Assembly (NCBI RefSeq): GCF_964340395.1
Contig: NC_135552.1
Location: 24,923,681 to 24,964,680 of the forward strand
Source of the DNA: Glandiceps talaboti
Taxonomy: Eukaryota > Hemichordata > Enteropneusta > Spengelidae
Direction: 5' to 3'
DNA: 41,000 nt
Part shown: positions 23,514 through 34,249 of the stretch, in pieces
How positions within the stretch are numbered: the first letter of the stretch is position 1
How the letters are laid out: the number at the start of each line of letters is the position of its first letter
Notes under the pieces: generated by a model
The model's database searches: none
Told to the model about the DNA's origin: nothing
The model's input: the letters and a program-made list of their open reading frames with translations, nothing else
Position numbers and translations under genes: made by a program

Positions 23514-24060
23514 TATATTATTATTATCATTATTATTCATTTATTAGTTAGTCCTCAAAGGAAAGAGTTACCAGCTCACAACTGTACAAAATAAATAACA
23601 ACAAAATACGCGAAACCCCTGAAAATGGCGAGTAAAAACAAAGACAAGCTACACAAATACACAAATACAACTTAGCATCGATTTAATATCTGACGGCTGA
23701 TGGGAATATCAGAATGTGTTTTAAGTGGATGTTTATCGTCAACAGCAATCACACGTGCCTTGCGCAGCACTGCACGATCAGTAAGGTCGGAGAGAGCAAG
23801 GGTAGGAAAGCCTACAATTTTAGCAGCAGTTAAAGACATTTTCACAAGTTTGTTGTGATTGACGACAGAGAGCAGATTGAAATAACCGATGTTACAATAC
23901 GTTGAGAGGTTCAGTAATGCTACGATAGAGTAATAGAAGTAGTTTGGCATCTGCTATGTACTTTGCTTCGAGACATAAAATGCAGCATTGCCTTTTGTAT
24001 AACTCAACATCTTCGCCTTGTCATGATGTTTACTAGTATCTATCGAAACCTTGAGTTCAT
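23514..24060 (-). mobile_element. 5'-truncated non-LTR retrotransposon (CR1/L2-like), 3' end
   Basis: Read on the minus strand, this holds the region C-terminal to the catalytic reverse-transcriptase motifs. One frame has DAKLLLLLYRSI. After a frameshift near 23900 another frame has LSVVNHNKLVKM, then KIVGFP and RKARVIAVDDKHPL, ending at 23672. This order (YRSI..., NLS...NKL, KI.G.P, RKA..I..D..HPL) is typical of the ORF2 tail of CR1/L2-type LINEs. Downstream comes about 130 bp of 3' UTR-like sequence and an AAT-rich tail at about 23514-23545. No active-site motif is present, so the copy is truncated and dead. The clade call is from memory of family motifs, not a search. Confidence 0.65.
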
Positions 24061-24906
24061 ATCGCGTTCAAGTAGGACCTCGGTCATGGCCATGATGGTC
24101 TCTAAACTTTTAAAAGAAAATACGTACGCGTGCATTTTACTGAGAACGTAATCACTCAAGCCTTAAGCAAAACGTGCCTTCTCATGTAAAGGACTAGTTA
24201 TATCTAATAAATCTAGCATGTTAAATGAAACGTGATGCCGCTGACAGAATTACTACAAGGATAATACACGAGTTAACTTTTAATACTTTTGTATGGAACA
24301 TAAATATCTGCCTTAGTTATGTATCGCTGGTTATTCCATACAATAGCTCAATCAAAAAACATCACAATTTATTGTGTTTTAGCATTCAGTTATACAGTTT
24401 TTACATTCAGTTATGGCTCAATAGGCGTGTGGGGTTTTCTTTTCCGGGATAATTTAACGTGAGCAATCTTGTGTGATGAAACCTGATTCGGTGAACTATC
24501 AACGCAACCATAAAACAAATAATATGCAATGATTTAAAACATTGACTATTTGATGATTTGGTAGAATTTAAAAAAATCACCAACCCTTTTTGTTCATACA
24601 TTGTGATTTTTTTAAACTTCAAGAGGTATACCATTGTTCATTTCATTAAGTATATTTTGAAAAGAATACTTTAACTTCAACGTATTTGCTGGCATTTCAT
24701 ATTACTATAATGTGAACAGGTCACCCGTATTTGCACATAGGTATTTTTATTCATAAACACATACTCTAGAAATGAAGGCAATTTCATAAAAACCACTATA
24801 TCAAAGACATGTCGCATACGTTGCATACTTGCAGTATAATGTCTATTAGTTCTATACTTACATTTTCCCCCAAATTCCAATGCATCTTTTTTTATATCAT
24901 ATTCAT
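24061..24906. other. Unique sequence, no gene recognised
   Basis: The 5' boundary of the LINE fragment is uncertain and may extend slightly into this stretch. Otherwise nothing is recognised. Confidence 0.5.
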
Positions 24907-25009
24907 GACATACATACATACATACATACATACATACATACGCACGCACGCCCACACACACACACACATACCCCCCCCCCCACACACACACACATACATA
25001 CATAATTAT

Positions 25010-25077
<68 letters not shown>
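24907..25077. repeat. Compound ACAT / CA / C10 / ACAT / TA microsatellite
   Basis: The order is ACAT repeats, CGCA, CA, a C10 run (24970-24979), CA, ACAT, TATACA and a TA run of about 55 bp ending at 25077. The TA run can extrude a cruciform. Confidence 0.97.
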
Positions 25078-25080
<3 letters not shown>

Positions 25081-25145
25081 CTGATGATCGCACAATGCGT
25101 GAAACTCCGAGTTACAACGAAGAAAGAGTTCCAGTACTACCAAAA

Positions 25146-25172
25146 CTATATATATATATATATATATATATG
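25146..25172. repeat. (TA)n microsatellite
   Basis: Pure TA run of about 26 bp. Confidence 0.95.
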
Positions 25173-25212
25173 CAATCTGCTATGACAGTGCTCTATACCG
25201 CAGTGGCAGAGC

Positions 25213-25231
25213 GTATATATATCATGTGTGT

Positions 25232-25263
<32 letters not shown>

Positions 25264-25308
25264 GTGGGTATGAGTGAGTGAGTGTGTGTGTGTATGTGTG
25301 TGTGTGTA
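25213..25308. repeat. TA then TG/TGAG microsatellite
   Basis: A short TA run is followed by TG repeats with TATG and GAGT interruptions. Confidence 0.95.
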
Positions 25309-26890
25309 ATGGAATTTCGAATTGATATTGATAAGCTGACACTTTTACAAGCTGATAGTGGACAAAACTCGTTTAATTTACGATCTGACGATACATCACA
25401 CATTTCACTAGTACGTCGTCAACCTCACTCATAACGTCAACCCCATCATCCATTAACATGTAGCAATCAATCAAGAGTCCTTAAGGCAAATCACATACAT
25501 GCTATTTGAAGCTGTTTGACTATACATCTTAAATGACATTGCTCAAAATGCAAGATGTACCAATGCACAGTGACGCACTCAATTAAACCTTCGAAAATTA
25601 GCACATAAAGACTTTCCCTGATAACATTTCAAAAGAGAGTTTAGGTTAATATTGATATTGTTCAGGGGTGTCAATAATTGCTGTCGTCTCATGGACTAGG
25701 GTAAAAAAATTTATGATGCTTTTGGAAAAATGGCTGCTAGACCCCGATTATGGCAGGACAGTATTGGTTGGTAACACATCACTTTGAGTATCGTTTGTTA
25801 CACCTGAATGCTCTTACAAGTATTGCCATTGGTTATACTCACAGGACATGTTAAATAAAGACTACGGCAACAGCACTAAGTGTTGGCTACAAAAGCGACT
25901 GCTTATCCTGAAGGCGCTAGTCCAACATGACTTCATTTCAATCACTGCGCATTGTTTCTGCTCATAATGAATTCTCGTCTACTGAGTTGGCGCGATCGAG
26001 AGTTCGATATGCCTGTGGCTATATGGTATATGCGAGCTTATTTCGAGTATTACTAGAATTCAATGATGGTGTCTGTACGTTCAGCTTTTCAGTTATGTAA
26101 CAAATACGATGCATTTTGTGCAGTGTATATGGAGACATTTTTGTTATTGAAGACCTCAAAGAAGAAGGACGGGAGTGTTGGGTCTAAAAACAACGTAGGT
26201 GAATTTGCGTATTTGCACCCGAGATAGAGGCGTAATCCGTTTGACTGACATTTACAAATGGGGCTCATCAGTGAATCAGGAGTCAGTAAACCAATGCCAT
26301 ACATCAACTTTAGGGAAATATAAGCCATACCGGTCAACGTCAGGAAAAGAAAGAAAATACCAAGATACGCTTATGGGAAGAACGTAGGACGATTAATTTG
26401 TCGCTGCACTATCCCTTAGGTCCAAGTCACTGTAGCTTGACGGCATAATAGCAATCAACATACATTTAATATTGTTTGAATAACTCTCGTTGTCTGTCAG
26501 TACTGGATATACCTGTAATAATTTTCAACAATCTGGAAGTCAATACAGACATGAGTTATAAAGTAACATTTTTTATTCATTTGTTATCAGGTCCAGATAA
26601 GTTACCAGTGTCAGACATAGGTTAAAATTAAGACAACAAGTTTGTAATGACTGGACAATTAAAGACAACACATCCTCTATCCAATATTTCATTCATTTAC
26701 ATACCGCAAAAATTAGGACCGGCGAAACAGCAATGATGTCTTAGTTGTCTAGTCTGTTGCCCATACTGTGTTTGCAATGCAGACAGTATTTCATAGAAAA
26801 TCATATTGCTATTGCCCTTAGTTTTTGAATAAATAAATTATTCTAACTAACATTTTCAGATTGATGACCATAGAATTTGTGTACGTCAAT
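25309..26890. other. Unique sequence, no gene recognised
   Basis: An opening at 26089-26337 (minus, 82 codons) and plus-strand openings across the same stretch have no recognisable motif. The plus-strand frame from about 26101 has three or more stops. TTAAATAAAGACTA near 25852 recurs from 1276 but is too short to define a family. Confidence 0.45.
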
Positions 26891-26939
26891 CCTGAACCAC
26901 AGACAAGTAAGAAGCCTTCTTACTTGTCTGTGCCTGAAC
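26891..26939. repeat. 35-bp palindrome flanked by 7-bp direct repeats
   Basis: A 17-bp arm (26898-26914) is followed by one base and its perfect reverse complement (26916-26932). The palindrome lies exactly between two copies of CCTGAAC (26891-26897 and 26933-26939). It looks like an insertion with a target duplication, or a fold-back template-switch event. Confidence 0.9.
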
Positions 26940-27808
26940 ATATCCTCCATGGATTTCACCAAGGTATATGAGCAGGATGCAAAACACTGTTGTCAAGCTG
27001 ACTTCCCTTGTCGCCCTTTCAAACCAAATGTTCGGGTTTCTAAATAGTTTAATCTTAATATATGAGGGAAATGTGATTGTATTTAAAATCAATTCCGAAA
27101 GGTACATATTAGCCTCCGTGTTTAATCGTGTATTTTAAAAGTATAGGAAATTCGTGTGGTGTCTCCCGGGGGTAGTTTTAACAATACCATGGACTTTATA
27201 TTTCCGTGTTCCAGCTAGTTATTCTTTCGAATGAAATGGGGTCTGCCTTTTGATATGACGAGGACACCAAAACAGTTAAAATAAACCTACTGGGATAGAA
27301 TCAAAAGTCATGTCACGTTCCACCTTTAATAGCACTGAGCCAATTTGAATCTTTGAGGACTTGCAAAATGTAGGTAAACACAATTAAGATAAATGGATAA
27401 AGCTTAAATTCCTTAAGCTTTGTACATTTACTGATGTGCTTTGAATTGTACAGACCTAATGCCTCATTAGACATGAGTCAGAGAGTTATCTAAATCACTA
27501 AATATACGCCGGGTGTAGTTTGTGGCGACCTATATACATACGAGCTAACGTAGCCCAATCATTAGAAGTCATCATACAATAGTATCGGCTCTAACCAATC
27601 ATTGACCTTTAGATATATATATGCACTGACAAGAGTTATCAATCAAACTTTACATAGAAGATTACATATCTACAGCTTGTATGTGTGGTGCATATTGCAT
27701 AGAGATCTTATAAAGAATTTTAGTTCAACCATTTCCCTATATTTATTATATCACATGCAGATTTGATAATCTACTTTATATGAGCTGACTGGAACCAAAT
27801 GAATTAGA
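26940..27808. other. Unique sequence, no gene recognised
   Basis: No repeats or coding signals until GGAACCAAATGAATTAGA (27791-27808), which may be the decayed first half of a satellite unit. Confidence 0.5.
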
Positions 27809-28434
27809 TTCATAAAATGGGTAGAGACCATTTTAAATATATTATGCGAAACCAAGACTTGGTTATTAGATTCATAAAGTGGGTAGAAGTCAGGTGAGTC
27901 TTGCAAGGAGGAACTAACGTATTGGCTTCATAAAGTGGATAGAAGTCAGGTGAATCATGCAATGAGAAACTAACGTATTGGCTTCATGAAGTGGGTAGAC
28001 GTCAGGTGAATCATGCAATGAGAAACTAACGTATTGGCTTCACAAAAGTGAGTAGAAGTCAGGTGAATCATGCAATGAGAAACTAACGTATTGGCTTCAT
28101 AAAATGGGTAGAAGTCAGGTGAATCATGCAATGAGAAACTAACGTATTGGCTTCACAAATGTGAGTAGAAGTCAGGTGAATCATGCAATGAGAAACTAAC
28201 GTATTGGCTTCATGAAGTGGGTAGACGTCAGGTGAATCATGCAATGAGAAACTAACGTATTGGCTTCACAAATGTGAGTAGAAGTCAGGTGAATCATGCA
28301 ATGAGAAACTAACGTATTGGCTTCACAAATGTGAGTAGAAGTCAGGTGAATCATGCAATGAGAAACTAACGTATTGGCTTCATGAAGTGGGTAGACGTCA
28401 GGTGAATCATGCAATGAGAAACTAACGTATTGGC

Positions 28435-29390
28435 TTCATAAAATGGTAGAAGTCAGGTGAATCATGCAATGAGAAACTAACGTATTGGCTTCATAAAATG
28501 GGTAGAAGTCAGGTGAATCATGCAATAAGAAACTAACGTATTGGCTTCATAAAATTGGTAGACGTCAGGTGAATCATGCAATGAGGAACTAACGTATTGG
28601 CTTCATGAAGTGGGTAGAAGTCAGGTGAATCATGCAATGAGAAACTAACGTATTGGCTTCACAAAAGTTAGTAGAAGTCAGGTGAATCATGCAATGAGAA
28701 ACTAACGTATTGGCTTCACAAATGTGAGTAGACGTCAGGTGAATCATGCAATGAGAAAATAACGTATTGGCTTCACAAATGTGAGTAGAAGTCAGGTGAA
28801 TCATGCAATGAGAAACTAACGTATTGGCTTCATGAAGTGGGTAGAAGTCAGGTGAATCATGCAATGAGAAACTAACGTATTGGCTTCATGAAGTGGGTAG
28901 ACGTCAGGTGAATCATGCAATGAGAAACTAACGTATTGGCTTCACAAATGTGAGTAGAAGTCAGGTGAATCATGCAATGAGAAACTAACGTATTGGCTTC
29001 ACAAATGTGAGTAGAAGTCAGGTGAATCATGCAATGAGAAACTAACGTATTGGCTTCATGAAGTGGGTAGACGTCAGGTGAATCATGCAATGAGAAACTA
29101 ACGTATTGGCTTCATAAAATGGGTAGACGTCAGGTGAATCATGCAAGGAGGAACTAACGTATTGGCTTCATGAAGTGGGTAGACGTCAGGTGAATCATGC
29201 AATGAGAAACTAACGTATTGGCTTCATAAAATGGGTAGACGTCAGGTGAATCATGCAATGAGGAACTAACGTATTGGCTTCACAAAGTAGGTAGAAGTCA
29301 GGTGAATCATGCAATGAGGAACTAACGTATTGGCTTCATGAAGTGGGTAGACGTCAGGTGAATCATGCAATGAGAAACTAACGTATTGGC
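28435..29390. repeat. Higher-order block, copy 1 (17 units, 956 bp)
   Basis: A defined order of 17 unit variants starts with the rare 55-bp unit TTCATAAAATGGTAGAAG. The same order is repeated from 29391 at an offset of exactly 956 bp through the first 13 units. Only about three substitutions are visible, for example CAATAAGAAAC versus CAATGAGAAAC near 28525, and GAGAAAATAAC versus GAGAAACTAAC near 28750. Confidence 0.9.
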
Positions 29391-30402
29391 TTCATAAAAT
29401 GGTAGAAGTCAGGTGAATCATGCAATGAGAAACTAACGTATTGGCTTCATAAAATGGGTAGAAGTCAGGTGAATCATGCAATGAGAAACTAACGTATTGG
29501 CTTCATAAAATTGGTAGACGTCAGGTGAATCATGCAATGAGGAACTAACGTATTGGCTTCATGAAGTGGGTAGAAGTCAGGTGAATCATGCAATGAGAAA
29601 CTAACGTATTGGCTTCACAAAAGTTAGTAGAAGTCAGGTGAATCATGCAATGAGAAACTAACGTATTGGCTTCACAAATGTGAGTAGACGTCAGGTGAAT
29701 CATGCAATGAGAAACTAACGTATTGGCTTCACAAATGTGAGTAGAAGTCAGGTGAATCATGCAATGAGAAACTAACGTATTGGCTTCATGAAGTGGGTAG
29801 AAGTCAGGTGAATCATGCAATGAGAAACTAACGTATTGGCTTCATGAAGTGGGTAGACGTCAGGTGAATCATGCAATGAGAAACTAACGTATTGGCTTCA
29901 CAAATGTGAGTAGAAGTCAGGTGAATCATGCAATGAGAAACTAACGTATTGGCTTCACAAATGTGAGTAGAAGTCAGGTGAATCATGCAATGAGAAACTA
30001 ACGTATTGGCTTCATGAAGTGGGTAGAAGTCAGGTGAATCATGCAATGAGAAACTAACGTATTGGCTTCATAAAATGGGTAGACGTCAGGTGAATCATGC
30101 AATGAGAAACTAACGTATTGGCTTCATAAAATGGGTAGACGTCAGGTGAATCATGCAAGGAGGAACTAACGTATTGGCTTCATGAAGTGGGTAGACGTCA
30201 GGTGAATCATGCAATGAGAAACTAACGTATTGGCTTCATAAAATGGGTAGACGTCAGGTGAATCATGCAATGAGGAACTAACGTATTGGCTTCACAAAGT
30301 AGGTAGAAGTCAGGTGAATCATGCAATGAGGAACTAACGTATTGGCTTCATGAAGTGGGTAGACGTCAGGTGAATCATGCAATGAGAAACTAACGTATTG
30401 GC
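29391..30402. repeat. Higher-order block, copy 2 (18 units, 1012 bp)
   Basis: This has the same unit order as copy 1 plus one extra 56-bp unit: the TAAAATGGGTAGACG type is doubled around 30070-30140. After the extra unit the offset to copy 1 becomes 1012 bp. The pattern records a recent block duplication followed by a single-unit gain or loss. Confidence 0.9.
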
Positions 30403-30970
30403 TTCATAAAATGGGTAGACGTCAGGTGAATCATGCAATGAGGAACTAACGTATTGGCTTCACAAAGTAGGTAGAAGTCAGGTGAATCATGCAAGGAGGA
30501 ACTAACGTATTGGCTTCACAAAGTAGGTAGACGTCAGGTGAATCATGCAATGAGGAACTAACGTATTGGCTTCATGAAGTGGGTAGAAGTCAGGTGAATC
30601 ATGCAATGAGAAACTAACGTATTGGCTTCACAAAAGTGAGTAGAAGTCAGGTGAATCATGCAAGGAGGCTCTAACGTATTGGCTTCATAAAGTAGGTAGA
30701 AGCCAGCAGAATTGTACTACACGAACCCAAGTGTATTTTCTTCAAAAGTTGGGTAGACGCCAGTTGAAGTGTATTGGGCGAAACCAAGACTTTTTATATT
30801 AGATTCATAAAGTGGGTACCAGTTCAAATAAACTTGGCGAAACCAACTGTATTAAATTCATAAAGTGCGTAGAAGCTAGTTGCAATGTACAAGAAGAAAC
30901 CAAGTGTACCGGCTTCATAAAGTAGGTTGAAGCCAATTGAAATGTACTAAGTGAAACCAAGTGTGTTAGA

Positions 30971-33900
30971 TAATACGGTGATATTCCAAAAATACTTCAT
31001 GTTCACAGTAAATTGCATACATGGTATAGAGTTACCATGGTAAATAATAAGCAATATTACAAATAATATACGGTATTTTAAGTCATGTTTTACAATATAG
31101 CTTTACAGACCACATATTTCTTTTCAAACATCTTTTTCACGAACGTCTGATCTCCTGGACTTTACTTCATTACTGGAATATCTCACATGTGTTAAGAATG
31201 TGTATTAATCAATATAGGTTAAATATTAAGTCAATCAATTGCACATGACCCATTTCTTTCGCAATCTCTCCTACATATTACTTCCATATGGATGAGGATT
31301 GACTATTTATTTTGGATTTTTAATTCGTAAAACAATTTTATCATGGCTTCCTGCTTGAAGAATCTATGTGAAACGACATATGCCAGTCCTTGTTTGTAAC
31401 GCAATACATTGAAAAAGTTTATAAATGTGAAAAAATGTACGCATGCTTTTAGCTTTTTGCAATGTATCGAGTTACAAGCTTAGTCAATGTTGTTTGACAA
31501 TGATTGTTCAAGTAGGAAGCCACGATAAATTGTATAAATTCAGAATTCAAAATAAATGCCCACTCCTCATCCATATGGGCACTTTTAAACGTTGTTCTGC
31601 AAATTCCACCCTTCTAAGTGTTCTTCCTAATCACTGTACGTGCAAATCTTCAACTTGACTCAATAATTCGTTGTTACTGTAAACTGACATTAAATTTTGT
31701 TTAACTAAAGCCATCCACATAAATAAATGGGTCACTTTTACTTATTAGTGACGTAATTAAGTTAGCAACAATTTATTTCAATCAGTTCTATTACAGATAA
31801 TGAGTTATTATCATGCTTAAAGTTCTCTTGCAAGGCAACTTTATTTTCCTTTTGTGATTGATCCTTTGTGTCATTTTCACACTTTGCATAGTGTTATGTA
31901 TAGAAAAAAAGGTGTGATCGACCTAGCATTCGTCCAATTAAGTGTGTATTAGGCTGACGTTATTCAATGAATGTTAGGGTATGTAATATATAATTCATAC
32001 ATTTTGATTCCACAGAGAAATAACTGGGTATTGCAAAGAAATTACATTTGCTATGTTTAGTTGCCATTTGAGGTGGAACACTGGTATTAGCAAATCGTAC
32101 ATTGTAAGAACGCTAATAAATTAGATTTGTCGTCACCTTTAGCAAATGGTATGATCATTGTTAAAGGAGTCCTACAGTTGACAAGCTTCTCTTTGTCATG
32201 ATTTCACATCAATGGCTAAAACTTTAATTAACGATGTTGATAATGTACATTTGTCAATGTAGACAAGAATTGTTACTCACTAACGTGAGTCATGGAACAA
32301 ACAAATTATCAGGCAGCCATTTTTTTTTGACAGCGACTCTTAAATACGGATTTTAACCTGGTTGACGCTGTCCTTGCCATGTGACCTAACATTACTAAAG
32401 GTGATTAGCTGGATTTTAAGAAATTTATAGGGTCGCTGAGAGTAATGTCCTTCATATTATAAATATAGATTTGCGATAATTGTAAGAAAAACTTGCAATG
32501 GTTTCAGGGAGGAAGTAAAACATTATTGATATCCCCTCTTATTATATTTAACAATACACAATTATAGATATACTCAACTCGAGGTATATGTACGCAATTA
32601 TGTAAATAATTCAGTGTTTGAGAGAAGATATCGTGAATCAAATTTTAAAAGAAAGATGATCTCATTTGTCTGAATTTTAAAATTTAATGTGATTCCTGAA
32701 TTTCACAATATATTGGAAGAAAGCCAAGCAAGCTGACATTTGATTTCAAATATATGTTTGCAGATCGAGTAAGCGACGACAACATTCAGTATTTCAAATA
32801 GTTCTTTACGAGTGTCAATATGAAGATAAAACTTGCCAGTGGTTATGGCCACATGCATGGGTAATATAAGCACTTTATCAACCAAACATGGGGTCTACAG
32901 ATTAAATAACATTCTTGTATTCATCTACCCCATCAGTAAGTGAAGTAATAAATGGAGTTTTAATGACATTTCTATGTATGTCTGTCGGCGGTTTATAGAT
33001 ACTTTGTCAAGGCTACACTTAAGTACTTTATGGCTCTCAGTTATATTTTTCTGTGTTTCGACCCCTTCACACTCCTACAGATATCCCGCAGCAAATTTAT
33101 AGGTATAAATATTGATATACATTATTAGTTGAAGTTCACTATATAGTGACTTATCCATCTATAGACTTATTTATACAATTGCCATTTGTGGTAATGATTA
33201 GTTAAATAAGAAAAATGTTCTTGATGTAGCCGAATTAAAGTATATGCTATCTGAAAAACAATGTTACTATTGCATACATTTGACATATTTACTCTGTCAT
33301 AAATATTACGGATTCTAAACCATTCTCTTCGTTTCTTCAGATTTGTATACATATTTTAATATTTTGTATGTCCTCTGCCTGGATTACCTACTCCCACCAA
33401 CCAAGCCCCACATGTCAGTGTGTTTTTATGCGTTACGTTTACGTGTATTATGACATAATATTAGAGGTCTAAATTACTTATCTCTTTTGTCTAAGCAAAC
33501 AAAATAAATGAATGAATACTACTAAATTGGTAATTAACACAACACACTTCGTCGTTTATCAGTGTTCACCCAGTAAAGACACCGACATGTCTTGTCTACA
33601 CAAAACGTAAAGTGCCTTCAAGGTGAAACACTTAGTCTACTAGGAACAGTATTGATCAGAACTGGAAAAGTAATGTATTGCGATCGATAACAGTGATTGA
33701 TGTTTTTATTTCTATGCGTCACTGAGTAACTGTACCAGTCATCGTTCAATATACCACAGATATAATCAACACTTTATTTATCGACAAGATAAGAGGCTGT
33801 CAAAGCATATACAAGTCGAATTCACAACTAGATATTTCATTTTGCGATGTATCACTCTGATTATGCCATTGTACTCGTCATATGTATAGCATGATGGCGC

Positions 33901-34208
33901 CAACAGATAATTCAACCATGACAAAACGGAAGTGGGTTATTCCAAGATTTGTAATTTTATAGTAATAAAATTGATATACATTCCTGATATTAGAATATAT
34001 CTTTTCCTTGTGTTTGATATATGTGTCCATACAAACTTGCATTATTTGCGTTGTAGTCACCGGGTGATAATAATGGTAGATTTTATTCTTTATCAAGGGA
34101 TTTACAATTATCAGAGTAACCATTTCAGTCAGAAAGTAGAGGAACTATGTATAGAACAGTCAATCTTAGCCATTAATTAGATGGTTCAGAACATACAGGA
34201 TACCCCCC
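30971..34208. other. Unique AT-rich sequence, no gene recognised
   Basis: Short openings (31443-31658 plus; 32885-32703 minus) have no recognisable domain. TCACTATATAGTGA (33136-33149) is a perfect 14-bp palindrome. GCAAACAAAATAAATGAATGAAT near 33495 resembles a LINE or SINE tail without a recognisable body. Confidence 0.5.
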
Positions 34209-34249
34209 CACACACACACACACACACACATCATCATCATCATCATCTC
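34209..34249. repeat. (CA)n then (TCA)n microsatellite
   Basis: A C7 run leads into CA repeats and then six TCA units. Confidence 0.95.

Larger units (their letters stand above)
27809..30970. repeat. 56/57-bp minisatellite array, about 56 units
   Basis: The unit begins TTCATAAAATGGGTAGAAG, continues TCAGGTGAATCATGCAATGA, and ends GAAACTAACGTATTGGC. Units are 56 bp (ATAAAATGGGT and ATGAAGTGGGT types) or 57 bp (ACAAATGTGAGT and ACAAAAGTGAGT types). About 50 near-identical core units (27871-30683) are flanked by one divergent unit on the left and five on the right (30684-30970). The minus strand gives repeated 72-91-codon openings (HCMIHLTSTH type) only where consecutive 57-bp units keep a 19-codon period. 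The 56-bp units break the frame, so these are not genes. Every unit has a reverse CCAAT box (ATTGG). Confidence 0.97.

Noticed and set aside
1276-25866. Shared TTAAATAAAGACTA motif near 1276 and 25852
   Set aside because: It is too short, and the flanks do not align; a chance match of an AATAAA context.
26089-26400. Possible coding relic with openings on both strands
   Set aside because: The plus-strand frame has several stops, and neither reading shows a recognisable domain.
28196-30046. Repeated minus-strand ORFs of 72-91 codons with a 19-residue period
   Set aside because: They exist only where consecutive 57-bp satellite units keep the frame. The 56-bp units break it, and no start context, signal or flanking exon supports a gene.
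27809-30970. CRISPR-like array
   Set aside because: The units are contiguous with no unique spacers, and the context is eukaryotic.
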